A DNA stretch of 64,000 nucleotides from Flavobacterium tistrianum (GCF_003254545.1 NZ_QJRH01000072.1:186001-250000), one strand, 5' to 3'. Shown: positions 7,984-17,147, numbered from the stretch's first letter. Translations and numbers: made by a program. Notes: generated by a model from the sequence alone, not told the origin.

Positions 7984-8024
7984 TAAAAAACTTCACGAAC
8001 TTTGCAATTAAGAAAAAAACGAGA

Positions 8025-8999
8025 ATGGCAAAAATACTTACTGGTGTTCAAAGTACAGGAACACCGCATTTAGGAAATTTATTAGGAGCAATTATTCCGG
8101 CAATCGAATTATCAAACGATCCAACAAATGAATCTTATTTGTTTATTGCCGATTTGCATTCAATCACTCAGATTAAAGACGGAAAAACTTTAAGAGAAAA
8201 TACCTATAGCACTGCTGCAGCTTGGCTTGCTTGTGGTTTAAATCCTGAAAAAGTGACGTTTTACAGACAATCTGATGTGGTTCAAACTACTGAATTGACT
8301 TGGTATTTGAGCTGTTTTTTTCCGTTTCAAAGATTGACTTTAGCACATTCGTTCAAAGATAAAGCCGATCGTTTAGACGATGTTAATGCTGGACTTTTCA
8401 CTTATCCAATGTTAATGGCGGCGGATATTTTATTATATGATGCAGAATTTGTTCCTGTTGGAAAAGATCAGTTGCAGCATTTAGAAATCACTCGCGATGT
8501 TGCGGCTCGTTTTAACCACCAAATGGGTGAAACTTTTGTACTTCCAGAAGCAAAAATTCAGGAAAACATTATGTTGATTCCAGGAACAAACGGAGGAAAA
8601 ATGAGTAAATCTGCTAATAATATTATCAACATTTTCTTGGATGACAAGACTTTACGCAAACAAGTAATGAGTATTGAAACAGATTCGACTCCTCTTGAAG
8701 CTCCAAAAAATCCAGATACTTGTAATGCATTCGCTATTTATTCATTGTTAGCAAACGAAGAACAAACTGCCCAAATGAGAGCAAACTATTTAGGCGGAAA
8801 TTATGGTTATGGTCACGCGAAACAAGCTTTGTTTGAATTGATTACCGAGAAATTTAAAACCGAAAGAGAAAAATACAATTACTACATCAACAACCTTGAA
8901 GAAGTAGATGCTTTATTGAAAAAAGGCGCTTCAAAAGCTTCTGTAATTGCTGATGGTGTATTAGCAAAAGTTAGAGAAGTTTTGGGATTTCAGAAATAA
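8025..8999 (+). CDS. trpS: Tryptophan--tRNA ligase
   Basis: 324 residues from the ATG at 8025. An upstream in-frame ATG at 7944 is rejected because it lies in the inverted repeat. Class I aminoacyl-tRNA synthetase that charges tRNA-Trp. The HIGH-type motif is PHLGN (residues 14-18) after GVQSTGTP, and KMSKS is at residues 192-196 in GGKMSKSANN. The tryptophan pocket region PMLMAADILLYDAEFVPVGKDQLQH is intact. AACTTTG just upstream (about 8008) resembles a -7 element. A strong terminator follows at 9022. Confidence 0.96.
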   Translation: MAKILTGVQSTGTPHLGNLLGAIIPAIELSNDPTNESYLFIADLHSITQIKDGKTLRENTYSTAAAWLACGLNPEKVTFYRQSDVVQTTELTWYLSCFFPFQRLTLAHSFKDKADRLDDVNAGLFTYPMLMAADILLYDAEFVPVGKDQLQHLEITRDVAARFNHQMGETFVLPEAKIQENIMLIPGTNGGKMSKSANNIINIFLDDKTLRKQVMSIETDSTPLEAPKNPDTCNAFAIYSLLANEEQTAQMRANYLGGNYGYGHAKQALFELITEKFKTEREKYNYYINNLEEVDALLKKGASKASVIADGVLAKVREVLGFQK

Positions 9000-9021
9000 T
9001 TCAAAAACTATCTTTTAAAGA

Positions 9022-9056
9022 AACGCTGATCATTTTAAAATTGGTCAGCGTTTTTC
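9022..9056 (+). terminator. trpS terminator
   Basis: AACGCTGATCA (9022-9032) pairs with TGGTCAGCGTT (9042-9052) with one wobble pair, followed by TTTT. It begins 23 bp after the trpS stop. Confidence 0.9.
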
Positions 9057-9120
9057 TTTGGTGTTTATTTTAATTATTTTTTTGTAACTTCAAGTATATT
9101 AATCATTTAAAAACAGAAAA

Positions 9121-9243
9121 ATGGATAAGTATATTGAAGATTATAATGTCCCGCCGTATCTATTTCAAGTTCTAAATATAATTTTCGGCATAATATTGAT
9201 TTACATTTTATATCGATTGTATAAACATTTTAAACGAAAATAA
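9121..9243 (+). CDS. Possible 40-residue single-span membrane peptide
   Basis: ATG at 9121 opens a 40-codon frame: an N-terminal MDKYIEDYNVPPYLFQVLN, a hydrophobic helix (about residues 16-32) and a basic tail KHFKRK. The charge pattern fits an inner-membrane peptide with its C-terminus in the cytoplasm. It is isolated between the trpS terminator and the convergent dprA gene. Such short membrane proteins are common but easily missed; reality is likely but unproven. Confidence 0.5.
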   Translation: MDKYIEDYNVPPYLFQVLNIIFGIILIYILYRLYKHFKRK

Positions 9244-9261
9244 AATATAGGATTTTCTGCG

Positions 9262-10362
9262 TTAAATTGATTCAAAAAGTTTTCCAGGAAGTGGTCTAAT
9301 AATGCCTTTTAATTCCATACTTATCAAAATTCCAGATAGTTTGAAAATCGGAATCTCACATTCAATTGCAATGATGTCTAATAATTCTTTTCCATTTTTC
9401 AGAAGAAAATCATAAATCTTTTGCTCTTCGGGTTCTAACTCCACAAACAACTGTTTCTGAATACTTTTTGGTTTTTCCTTAATATCCCAATTCAGCATAT
9501 AAATCAAATCTGCGGCACTTGTTAATACATTTGCTTTCTGGGTTTTAATCAGATTATTACAACCTTGACTATATTTATCGGTAACTCTTCCAGGCACAGC
9601 AAAAACATCACGATTGTATTCGTTGGCCATGTTTGCAGTAATTAATGATCCGCCTTTATCAGCAGATTCTATCACAATTGTAGCTTCAGTCATTCCAGCG
9701 ACAATGCGGTTTCGGCGCACAAATTTCTCTTTATCAGGATTTGAATCGCTCCAAAACTCAGTAATAAATCCACCATTCTCTTCCATTTTTGCCATGTATT
9801 TTTTATGGGTCCTCGGATAAATCTGATTCAGTCCATGAGCTAAAACTCCAACAGTTTGCAAGTTATGATCCATCGCCGCTTGATGTGCCACAATATCAAC
9901 GCCATAAGCAAAACCACTTACAATTACAGGATCTAACGGAGCCAAATCTTCAATTAACTTTCTACAGAAATCGTTTCCGTAAGAAGTAATCTGACGTGTG
10001 CCCACAATACTGATTATTTTTTTGTTTTTGAAATCTAAATTTCCAGCTGTAAATATCAGAATTGGCGCATCAATGCAATGTTTGAGACGCTCTGGGTAAT
10101 TTTCATCTTGAAAAAAAGAAACTTGAACATTATTGTTTTTTATAAATGAAAGTTCTTTATCGGCTTTTTCAAAAACAGTTTTATCTTTCAGGTTTTTCAA
10201 TAGAACAGATCCAATTCCATCAATCGCAGCCAACTGCGAATTTTTCGCTTTAAAAATAGCAGTAGCATTGCCAAATGAATTAAGCAATTTTTTACCCATT
10301 ATATCTCCCACTCCATCAACCTTCAATAAGGCAAGTAAACTAAATAATTCCTGATCGTTCAT
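9262..10362 (-). CDS. dprA: DNA processing protein DprA
   Basis: 366 residues. DprA protects incoming single-stranded DNA during transformation and loads RecA. An N-terminal helix-hairpin-helix/SAM-like part (VDGVGDIMGKKLL) precedes the Rossmann-type core with SIVGTRQITSYG (about residues 118-128), VSGFAYGVDIVAHQAA (148-163) and FAVPGRVTDKYSQGCN (about 244-260), all hallmark segments. The last about 65 residues are the winged-helix C-terminal domain (DprA_WH). Its presence suggests that DNA uptake is at least possible; no other competence gene is in the window. Confidence 0.95.
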   Translation of the reverse strand: MNDQELFSLLALLKVDGVGDIMGKKLLNSFGNATAIFKAKNSQLAAIDGIGSVLLKNLKDKTVFEKADKELSFIKNNNVQVSFFQDENYPERLKHCIDAPILIFTAGNLDFKNKKIISIVGTRQITSYGNDFCRKLIEDLAPLDPVIVSGFAYGVDIVAHQAAMDHNLQTVGVLAHGLNQIYPRTHKKYMAKMEENGGFITEFWSDSNPDKEKFVRRNRIVAGMTEATIVIESADKGGSLITANMANEYNRDVFAVPGRVTDKYSQGCNNLIKTQKANVLTSAADLIYMLNWDIKEKPKSIQKQLFVELEPEEQKIYDFLLKNGKELLDIIAIECEIPIFKLSGILISMELKGIIRPLPGKLFESI

Positions 10363-10565
10363 TGTTTTTTAACATTATGTAAAATAGAATTAAAAAATCT
10401 ACTTTTTTTGAAGCACAAATATCTATAAAACAATGTAATTTCTTAATAAAATTAAAAAATAAATTACTCATCCCTTTTTAGTAAAGGAAAATCAATAGGC
10501 TAATTAATTGAAAACGAATTGTCTAAAAATAATTGCGAATTGTTAATAAAAATTGTGAATAAAAT

Positions 10566-10595
10566 TTTGATAACTATGCGCGTTGGCTAACTTTG
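10566..10595 (+). promoter_or_regulatory. Bacteroidota promoter, probably leaderless
   Basis: TTTG (10566-10569), 18 nt, then TAACTTTG (10588-10595): a close match to the Bacteroidota -33/-7 consensus. The ATG of the HU/SPOR gene is at 10601, about where transcription should start. The mRNA may be leaderless, and the upstream in-frame start at 10583 is excluded. Confidence 0.7.
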
Positions 10596-10600
10596 TTAAT

Positions 10601-11572
10601 ATGAAAATCGAAGTATATATCTCACAGTTATTGTATCGTTATCAGTGTGTAACGGTTCCAGGATTTGGTGCATTTTTAACCGAAACACATTCGGCGCAGC
10701 TAAATGAAAGCACTAATTCGTTTTTTCCTCCAAAAAAAACCATTTCTTTCAACAGTCGTATAAAAAATAATGACGGATTATTGGCAAATCACATTGCACA
10801 AGCTGAAAAAACATCTTACGGTTTTGCAGTTAGCGCAATTGCTTTTGAGGTTTTGAACTGGAAAAAAACATTGGAAGAAGAAGGAGTAATTCTTTTAAAG
10901 AATATTGGAGAACTACGTTTGAATTCTGAAAGTAATATCATTTTCAAACCAAACGATCAGACCAATTATCTGGCAACTTCTTTTGGATTAAGTCCTTTTG
11001 TTTCTCCTATGGTGAAAAAAGAGGCATTCGAGAAAAAAATTGAAAAGATAGCAGCAAAAGAAAAAGATGCTGTTTTATTATACGAAAATGACGAAGAAAC
11101 AAAATCTTCAAATCCGTTCTTGCGATATGCTGCAATTCTTGTTTTAGGACTTGGAATTACAGGAAGCATTGGTTACCCGTTATATCAAAACCAAATTGAT
11201 AACCAAACTCTTGTTGTAGAACAAGCCGTTCAGAAAAAAGTACAAAACAAAATTCAAGAAGCCACTTTCTTTATAAAAAGTCCGCTTCCAGCTGTAACTC
11301 TTTCTGTTGATTCGGCTAAAGTTGAAACTGTCGAAACAACAATGCCTTATCACATTATGGCTGGTGCATTTAGAAGTGAAGCAAATGCAAAAAAAGCTTA
11401 CAACCAGCTAATTAAAGATGGTTATAAAGCTAGAATGCTGAAAGAAAACAAACATGGACTATTCCCTGTTTTATACGGAAGCTATGCTACGATGAAAGAA
11501 GCAGAACAAGCTCAAAAAGAAATACAAAAGGGCGAAAATCCCCAAGCTTGGATACTAGTCGAAAATCTATAG
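10601..11572 (+). CDS. HU/CCDC81-like and SPOR domain protein
   Basis: 323 residues. The N-terminal about 125 residues (MKIEVYISQLLYRYQCVTVP and a following GFGAF) match the prokaryotic HU/CCDC81-like tandem domain found in Bacteroidota. One membrane segment is at about residues 175-194, and a C-terminal SPOR domain begins near residue 249 (YHIMAGAFRSEANAKKAYNQ) and ends AWILVENL. SPOR domains bind denuded septal peptidoglycan. The domain order places the HU-like part in the cytoplasm and SPOR in the periplasm, a plausible bridge between DNA or cytoplasmic partners and the division site. That bridging role is inference. A strong terminator follows. Confidence 0.85.
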   Translation: MKIEVYISQLLYRYQCVTVPGFGAFLTETHSAQLNESTNSFFPPKKTISFNSRIKNNDGLLANHIAQAEKTSYGFAVSAIAFEVLNWKKTLEEEGVILLKNIGELRLNSESNIIFKPNDQTNYLATSFGLSPFVSPMVKKEAFEKKIEKIAAKEKDAVLLYENDEETKSSNPFLRYAAILVLGLGITGSIGYPLYQNQIDNQTLVVEQAVQKKVQNKIQEATFFIKSPLPAVTLSVDSAKVETVETTMPYHIMAGAFRSEANAKKAYNQLIKDGYKARMLKENKHGLFPVLYGSYATMKEAEQAQKEIQKGENPQAWILVENL

Positions 11573-11580
11573 ATCACAAA

Positions 11581-11611
11581 AATCCCGTTTCAAAAGAACG
11601 GGATTTTTTTT
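11581..11611 (+). terminator. Intrinsic terminator
   Basis: AATCCCGTT (11581-11589) pairs perfectly with AACGGGATT (11597-11605), then a run of T to 11611. It ends the HU/SPOR transcript. Confidence 0.92.
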
Positions 11612-11692
11612 GTCGTATTCTGTTATTTTAAAAAATTTGACTGGCAATCTTTGATAATTTCTTCAGATAAATTAGCCTCAAAAAAATACATC

Positions 11693-12130
11693 ATGGACAA
11701 ATTTCTTAAAACATTAATTTTCTTATTCTTACTGAGTTCACAATCTTTCTTTGCTCAACAAATTTCAAACACTGCACAAGAAATAGAACGTCAAAAAGCT
11801 GATCTTGAAACGCAAAAAAGTTTAAAAGAAAATTATAAAAAACTCGACGACAAACTTGATCAGCTGAAAAAAGAACAGAAGCTATTGGAAAGCAAAAAGA
11901 AAGCCCTATCAAAATCTGAAAGCGACTTGAAATCGACAAAAGAAAAAATCAGCAAACTGGAACTTGCCAATCAGAAAATTGAAAACAAAATAACAACATC
12001 TACTATTTCTGATGAAGAAATTCAAAAACAGAGAATCAAAACCAAAGAAAATGAGGTAAGCATTCAAAAATTGAAACTAACTCAAATAACGCAGGAAAAA
12101 GAGCTAGAAAAAGCGATGTCAGCTATATAA
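11693..12130 (+). CDS. Exported coiled-coil protein, unknown function
   Basis: 145 residues from the ATG at 11693, chosen because MDKFLKTLIFLFLLSSQSFF then AQ forms a clean signal peptide; the longer frame upstream adds non-hydrophobic residues. The mature protein is almost entirely one coiled coil (AQEIERQKADLETQK onward), with a heptad-like pattern and high Lys/Glu content. No enzyme motif. It is probably periplasmic, possibly a structural or chaperone-like factor in the manner of OmpH/Skp, but there is no Skp signature. It ends at a strong bidirectional terminator. Confidence 0.65.
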   Translation: MDKFLKTLIFLFLLSSQSFFAQQISNTAQEIERQKADLETQKSLKENYKKLDDKLDQLKKEQKLLESKKKALSKSESDLKSTKEKISKLELANQKIENKITTSTISDEEIQKQRIKTKENEVSIQKLKLTQITQEKELEKAMSAI

Positions 12131-12135
12131 GTAAA

Positions 12136-12167
12136 AAGCCTAATTCAAAAGAGAATTAGGCTTTTTT
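12136..12167. terminator. Bidirectional terminator
   Basis: AAGCCTAATTC (12136-12146) pairs perfectly with GAATTAGGCTT (12153-12163), flanked by A and T runs. It serves both convergent genes ending at 12130 and 12173. Confidence 0.92.
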
Positions 12168-12172
12168 AATGT

Positions 12173-12934
12173 TTATCGTGAAACAATTTTTGCATCTTGA
12201 GATAAAATTTCTTTTCCGGACTGATATACTATTAACGCCGCAGGCGCCGAATTTTTTTCGCCTAAAACGATGAAATGACATTCATACTTGAAATTGCCTT
12301 TTTTGAATTCGTAATGATGATTTCCCCCTGTTCCATCGGCAAAAAAAGCACCATTTTCAATTACAAGATCTGGAGTATCAGTCATTTTATTTTTGATTCC
12401 CCAAGAAACATAGCGGTAATTATTATTTCCTAAATCATCAATTCTTATTTTAAATTTTGAAGTTTCAAGAATGGCAACTGGCTCTTTAAAATTTGAAATT
12501 GATGCATTTACATTTTTCTTCTGTGTTACAATCAAAGCACTTTTCATTTTCTGTTCTTCATCAGATTGATGATTGATGCTGATAATTCTTCCATCAATAT
12601 CGATCCACATGTCTCCACGATTTAGCATAATGCCACGCCAGCCAACTTCTGACCAATCTTTTGCTGGATCTGATTTTGTTATTTTTTCAACCAGAACTTT
12701 ATCAAAAATCTGATTATATCTTTTTACAAAATCTGTCTTGTCTTTTATTGGCGGAATTGGATATTCCCGTTTGAATGGAAATTTTATTCGCTTTGCAATT
12801 GCTTCTTTATCGTTGTTTTTTACCTCCAAGATAAATTTCGAAATGAACTTTTGATATTCTGGTTTCAAAGCTTGAGCAATCAAAAACGAAGAATTAAATA
12901 CCAAAATTGTTAGTAACATTTTAAATGTTTTCAT
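12173..12934 (-). CDS. Exported protein of unknown function
   Basis: 253 residues with a signal peptide (MKTFKMLLTILVFNSSFLIA, cleavage near QA). The region around residues 25-110 (EYQKFISKFILEVKNNDKEAIAKRI and WRGIMLNRGDMWIDIDGRI) resembles the small alpha+beta modules seen in exported Bacteroidota proteins that follow an NTF2-like pattern, but that is only an impression. The C-terminal half is beta-rich (NYRYVSWGIK, FADGTGGNHHYEF). No catalytic motif seen. It is convergent with the coiled-coil gene and shares its terminator. Confidence 0.65.
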   Translation of the reverse strand: MKTFKMLLTILVFNSSFLIAQALKPEYQKFISKFILEVKNNDKEAIAKRIKFPFKREYPIPPIKDKTDFVKRYNQIFDKVLVEKITKSDPAKDWSEVGWRGIMLNRGDMWIDIDGRIISINHQSDEEQKMKSALIVTQKKNVNASISNFKEPVAILETSKFKIRIDDLGNNNYRYVSWGIKNKMTDTPDLVIENGAFFADGTGGNHHYEFKKGNFKYECHFIVLGEKNSAPAALIVYQSGKEILSQDAKIVSR

Positions 12935-12987
12935 ATCTAAATTAATTTAAGGCGTTAGAAATTAGAATTTTGAAAAGCAGAAATCAA

Positions 12988-13003
12988 TGTTTCACGTAGG
13001 ACG
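12988..13003. other. Degenerate parS-like site
   Basis: TGTTTCACGTAGGACG: the left half matches the parS consensus perfectly through the CACGT core, but the right half is decayed. It lies between the exported-protein gene and the helicase gene, 4.6 kb from the main cluster. It may be a relic or chance. Confidence 0.3.
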
Positions 13004-13012
13004 CTATAAAAA

Positions 13013-15292
13013 TCAATTTATGCTCGCTTTGAACATTTTCAATTCGTCCCAAGTAAATTCATCGCCATGTTTTTCTTTCAGACCACTCAAAGATTCTTCT
13101 TGATAAAACTGAAACGCTTCACGCAAGGCCAAAATTTTATCATACGGAAGAACATCAGTAATTTCGATTTTCTTCGATTGAATAAGTTTTATCAAATGCC
13201 CTTCGATAGTTTGAACATTCAATTTACGCATTCTCGCAATATCTTCAACCGGATGTTTATCCATCCATAAATCATACGTTTCTTCGACTGTCGTTTTTTT
13301 AGCCGTTTTAAGCTCGTTTTTCTCTTTCTTAGGTGATTTGTATCGAATAACGGGCTCTTCGGTTCTAAAAATGTCTGTATTTGTCGTTTTCAGCTCTTCC
13401 CTGATTCTTTCCGCTTTGTTGGTTTTGTAATTTTTAATTTTTGGCGATGTCAGCTTTTCTTTACTGATGGCTTCACCAGCAACAACCACTTCGATTAACA
13501 ATTTGGCTTTCATCAATCTCAAAACTGCTTTGGTTTGAAGATCATCCAAAAAGTTAAGCTCTTCATAGAACTCTTTTACTTTTTTGAATTTTTGAATTTC
13601 AGCCATTTTATAAATCAGATCATCAACCAATTTGTCCATCGCTTTGAAGAAATAATCGTAGGCCGCATCTACTCTTTCTTTTACAAAAAACAGATCGACT
13701 GTTTCTTTGATGAAAATTTTATTGAGTTGCGCAATGAATTTCTGCGAAGGATCTAAAAGCTGTTCCATAATTTCCATCCGTTTGTGAGCCCAAACCGCAT
13801 GTTTCGTTTTTTCGGAGCCAGCTGCATTTTCGTTGTAACTAAAACGATGATTTCTCCATTCTTGCGCCAATTCTCCCCAATTAAAACTGTTTATCAAATA
13901 GTTGTGGATAAAATTTTTGGTTTCGAAGTGAAGTGCCTTCTCTAAAGTTTCCTCAGTCGCGCGGTTCAAAGCATAATCCATCACATCTTGATCGTTGGAA
14001 ATACCATTCATCTGCATCGGAGAAAGCAAAATAAGCCCGTTTAAAGAACGCAAACGCGAAAGTGCTACATAGGCCTGTCCAGGCAGAAAAACTTGCGACA
14101 CATCAAGCGCTGCTTTGTCAAAAGTTAAACCTTGGCTTTTGTGCACCGTAATTGCCCAAGCCAATTTGATCGGATAATGCGCAAAGGTTCCTAAAACTTC
14201 TTCTTCGATATCTTTCGTTTGTTCGTTGACTTTGTATCGGATATTTTTCCATTCGTACTTTTCAACTTCCAGCGTCATATTCTCTTCTGGAAAGTGAACA
14301 AAGATTTCTTCGTCAGAAAGCGATTTGATTACACCCATCTTTCCATTGAAATATCTCTTTTCAAAAGACAAGTCATTTTTGACGAACATGATCTGTGCGC
14401 CGACTTTCAATTTCAGTTCTTCCTCGACAGGAAAGATCTTTTCAGGGAAATCTCCAACCACAAATGGCGTATAAATATATTCTTTTCCATCTAAATCATT
14501 GATTGACTGTGAGTTGATAGAATCGGCCTTCGCATTATGAGTAGTAAGCGTGATATAACCTTTGTTCTCTTTGAAGTCAAAATCTGGCTTAACATACTGA
14601 TTTAGAATCGCTATGTCTTCTGGAGTGATCTGATTATTTCGCAAATTGTTCAAAACTGAGATAAAAGCATCATCGGTCTGGCGATAGATTTTTGACAATT
14701 CGATGTAAATCGGCGGATACGTTTGGAGAACATGAGAATGAAAAAAGAATTTCCCACGGTAATAGTTTTTTAGCGTTCGCCATTCTTCATCACGAATTAC
14801 AGGCGGCAATTGCAACAAGTCTCCAATAAACAAAACCTGAACACCTCCAAAAGGTTGTGTGTTTCTTCGAACGGTCTGCATCATAAAGTCAACCGCGTCC
14901 AACAAATCGGCACGCATCATACTCACTTCATCAATTACCAGAAGCTCCATGTTTTTAATTACATTTCGCTTGACGTTATTCATTTTGAAATGGCGACGAA
15001 GCGATTCTTTGTTTTCAAACTTTACAGTTTCTGTAAATTGTGCGCTTGCATCGTAAGACGGAATAAAAGCAGAAAACGGAAGCTGAAACATGGAATGGAT
15101 GGTTACGCCTCCAGCGTTCAAAGCTGCAATTCCCGTTGGTGCAACGACTACGGTGTTTTTATGCGTTGTCGCGATAATTTCGCGTAAAAGCGTAGTTTTT
15201 CCAGTACCTGCTTTTCCCGTAAGGAAAATAGATTTCTGAGTCTGATTGATGAATTGTAAAGTGTAAGCTGCCGCTTCTGAAACGTTCTGCAT
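13013..15292 (-). CDS. PIF1-type helicase with C-terminal HTH domain
   Basis: 759 residues, superfamily 1B. Walker A is GKAGTGKT at residues 26-33, Walker B with the following signature LLVIDEVSMMRADLLD lies near 113-128, and GGVQVLFIGDLLQLPPV is motif III. The late motif FDKAALDVSQVFLPGQAYVALSRLRS with preceding TVHKSQG is typical of PIF1/RecD-like helicases (motifs V and VI). A C-terminal extension (about residues 685-745, EETYDLWMDKHPVEDIARMR) looks like the HTH_40/RQC-type domain found in Bacteroidota members. It probably unwinds DNA 5' to 3', for example at G-quadruplexes or stalled forks. The substrate is not known from sequence. Confidence 0.9.
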   Translation of the reverse strand: MQNVSEAAAYTLQFINQTQKSIFLTGKAGTGKTTLLREIIATTHKNTVVVAPTGIAALNAGGVTIHSMFQLPFSAFIPSYDASAQFTETVKFENKESLRRHFKMNNVKRNVIKNMELLVIDEVSMMRADLLDAVDFMMQTVRRNTQPFGGVQVLFIGDLLQLPPVIRDEEWRTLKNYYRGKFFFHSHVLQTYPPIYIELSKIYRQTDDAFISVLNNLRNNQITPEDIAILNQYVKPDFDFKENKGYITLTTHNAKADSINSQSINDLDGKEYIYTPFVVGDFPEKIFPVEEELKLKVGAQIMFVKNDLSFEKRYFNGKMGVIKSLSDEEIFVHFPEENMTLEVEKYEWKNIRYKVNEQTKDIEEEVLGTFAHYPIKLAWAITVHKSQGLTFDKAALDVSQVFLPGQAYVALSRLRSLNGLILLSPMQMNGISNDQDVMDYALNRATEETLEKALHFETKNFIHNYLINSFNWGELAQEWRNHRFSYNENAAGSEKTKHAVWAHKRMEIMEQLLDPSQKFIAQLNKIFIKETVDLFFVKERVDAAYDYFFKAMDKLVDDLIYKMAEIQKFKKVKEFYEELNFLDDLQTKAVLRLMKAKLLIEVVVAGEAISKEKLTSPKIKNYKTNKAERIREELKTTNTDIFRTEEPVIRYKSPKKEKNELKTAKKTTVEETYDLWMDKHPVEDIARMRKLNVQTIEGHLIKLIQSKKIEITDVLPYDKILALREAFQFYQEESLSGLKEKHGDEFTWDELKMFKASIN

Positions 15293-15339
15293 TGGGCTTG
15301 TATTAAAGAAATAAAATTACCGCATTTTTATAAAAAGAA

Positions 15340-15369
15340 AAAACCTAAATCTTAGTGGATTTAGGTTTT
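15340..15369. terminator. Intrinsic terminator
   Basis: AAAACCTAAATC (15340-15351) pairs with GATTTAGGTTTT (15358-15369), with an A-run on the left that gives a U-run for the leftward OmpH-like transcript. Confidence 0.9.
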
Positions 15370-15396
15370 CAGTAATTTAGTTAGTTTGGTAGTTTT

Positions 15397-15981
15397 TTAT
15401 TTTTTTGCTTCGCCTTCTTTTGTTTCAGCTGCTGGTTTTGCATCTGCCTTTGGTGAAGCTTTGTATTTATCATTTAATTCTTTAATGATCTCTTTTGTGA
15501 TATCAAATTTATCTTCAGCATATAAAATAGATGCTGCATCTCCAGTTCCGTAGATATAAGCGTAACCGTTTTTCTTTCCGTAATCTTTAATGAATTTTTT
15601 AACTCCACTAACAAGAGAATCCATTTCAACACCACTTTCTTGTTGCAATTGTTGAGCTAATGCTTGTTGTGCATAACCTAATTGCTGCTCTCTTTTTTGC
15701 AATTCAGCACCTCTTTGCTGTGCCCAAGCTTGACCGTTTGCTTGTGCTTGGCTTTGAAAATTAGCAGCGTCTTGTTTAAAACGTGAAATCTCAGCTTGTA
15801 ATTGTCTACCTTTTTCTTCCGCTTGAGCTTTGTACTTTGCCTCTAAATCTTTTGCCTCAGTGTATTCTTTCATCAAAACCGAAGTATCCACGTAAGCTGT
15901 TTTTACTTCCTTTACCTCTGCTGTTTTGTTACAAGAAACTGCGAAAACTGAAAGTGCGATAATAACTAATGCTTTTTTCAT
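15397..15981 (-). CDS. OmpH/Skp-like periplasmic lipoprotein
   Basis: 194 residues from the ATG at 15981. This start gives MKKALVIIALSVFAVSC, a lipoprotein signal with the lipidated Cys at 17; a longer start at 16017 is not needed. The body matches the OmpH/Skp family: TAYVDTSVLMKEYTEAKDLE, a long Gln/Ala-rich helical pair (residues about 45-110) and the conserved KKFIKDYGKKNGYAYIYGTG segment. Skp proteins are periplasmic chaperones for outer-membrane proteins; a lipidated form would be membrane-tethered. The C-terminal tail is rich in Lys, Ala and Glu. Confidence 0.85.
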   Translation of the reverse strand: MKKALVIIALSVFAVSCNKTAEVKEVKTAYVDTSVLMKEYTEAKDLEAKYKAQAEEKGRQLQAEISRFKQDAANFQSQAQANGQAWAQQRGAELQKREQQLGYAQQALAQQLQQESGVEMDSLVSGVKKFIKDYGKKNGYAYIYGTGDAASILYAEDKFDITKEIIKELNDKYKASPKADAKPAAETKEGEAKK

Positions 15982-16014
15982 TTTTAATAATTCTATTTTT
16001 TTAAGTATTGAAGA

Positions 16015-16022
16015 CAAAAATA
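16015..16022 (-). promoter_or_regulatory. -7 element for the OmpH-like gene
   Basis: On the minus strand TATTTTTG matches TAnnTTTG, about 34 bp before the ATG at 15981. It lies upstream of that start but inside the longer frame to 16017, which supports the shorter start. Confidence 0.5.
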
Positions 16023-16165
16023 TAAAAAAATCAATAGCATCAACATAAAGTTTAAAAAATGCGTAAATTTTATGATATTGTTTTTATTTATCGAAAAAAA
16101 TATAGCCATAAACCAACTTTATCGCTATATTTTAGATACTTTTTGTCTTATTTTATATCAACTAA

Positions 16166-16198
16166 AAAAGCCATCTTGCCTTTTAGGGGCAAAATAGC
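16166..16198 (-). terminator. Methyltransferase terminator
   Basis: GCCATCTTGCC (16170-16180) pairs with GGCAAAATAGC (16188-16198) with two mismatches, preceded on the left by an A-run that becomes a U-run in the leftward transcript. It lies 20 bp past the methyltransferase stop. Confidence 0.6.
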
Positions 16199-16217
16199 TT
16201 TAGATGCTTTTTATAAT

Positions 16218-17066
16218 TTATTTGTTTTTCAAAACATAAATATGCGATGAATACTCTTTTGTGTTTTTCGCTTTCCAATTTGATTTTAATCCAATGAAAA
16301 AAGCTTTGATATAATTCATTTTTCCTGTTTTATATTTTTCGGATAAAAGGCTTACGTAAAACGAATCAAACTTCATTGGAAGTATCTTCTCTAATTTCAT
16401 GTCTACTCTTTCAAAAAGCAGTTGAATCGATTTTTTTGAAAAATGCCAAAAATGGATTGGCACATCATAAGCGGCCCAAAAAGTTTCATAATGACCCGCA
16501 TCAAACGATTTGAAGTTTGGAACCGCAACAATTAATGTTCCAGTTGGTTTTAATAAACGCTTCAATTCTTGGATCTGATGTTCCAGATATGGAACATGCT
16601 CCAATACGTGCCACATAGTAATTACATCCAAAGAATTACTTTCTAAAGCACTAATTTCTTCTACAAATGAAATCCCTTTTTCTTTAGCAATATTTTTAGC
16701 ACGATCGCTTGGTTCTACTCCAATGGTTTCCCAACCGTCATTTTTTGCAGTCAAAAGAAAATCTCCAGTTCCAGCACCAATATCTAAAAGTTTTCCTTTA
16801 TTCGGTTGCTGGCTATTGATTAAATTCAATTTATTCTTAAGCGCTATGTTTTTTACGAAATGATATGCTTTTTCAAATAACGAACGTTTGTTGTCTGTAT
16901 GCGAAATATAATCTTCGCTTTCGTAATATCTTCCCAAATTTTGAAGTTCGGGTTGCGGAGAAGTAATTAGCATATCTAATTCTTCATCATAATACAAATC
17001 AAAAATTTCTTTTGAAACAGAATGGTCTTTTACCGTAAGAAAGTGTTTTTTATTTAAAACGTTCAT
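16218..17066 (-). CDS. Class I SAM-dependent methyltransferase
   Basis: 282 residues. Motif I is LLDIGAGTGDFLL near residue 91-103, the acidic loop ends GVEPS, and the post-motif region is DVITMWHVLEHVPYL, which gives the usual H-x-LEH element of Methyltransf_23 type enzymes. The N-terminal 60 residues (SPQPELQNLGRYYESEDYISH) are typical of Bacteroidota members that methylate small molecules or polysaccharide precursors. The acceptor is not identifiable. It is a single gene between two terminators, adjacent to the acetyltransferase gene but separated from it by the hairpin at 17103. Confidence 0.85.
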   Translation of the reverse strand: MNVLNKKHFLTVKDHSVSKEIFDLYYDEELDMLITSPQPELQNLGRYYESEDYISHTDNKRSLFEKAYHFVKNIALKNKLNLINSQQPNKGKLLDIGAGTGDFLLTAKNDGWETIGVEPSDRAKNIAKEKGISFVEEISALESNSLDVITMWHVLEHVPYLEHQIQELKRLLKPTGTLIVAVPNFKSFDAGHYETFWAAYDVPIHFWHFSKKSIQLLFERVDMKLEKILPMKFDSFYVSLLSEKYKTGKMNYIKAFFIGLKSNWKAKNTKEYSSHIYVLKNK

Positions 17067-17102
17067 TTTTTAATTTTATAGATATTGGGTTTAATTTATA
17101 GC

Positions 17103-17139
17103 AAATCCTAAAAACGAAATTGCATCGTTTTTAGGATTT
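17103..17139 (-). terminator. Intrinsic terminator
   Basis: AAATCCTAAAAACGA (17103-17117) pairs perfectly with TCGTTTTTAGGATTT (17125-17139). It ends the leftward acetyltransferase transcript just after its stop at 17148. Confidence 0.88.
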
Positions 17140-17147
17140 TTACTTTG

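Noticed and set aside
7944..8024. Earlier in-frame ATG for trpS
   Set aside because: It lies inside the inverted repeat and adds residues not seen in TrpRS; the ATG at 8025 gives the normal MAKILTGVQSTG.
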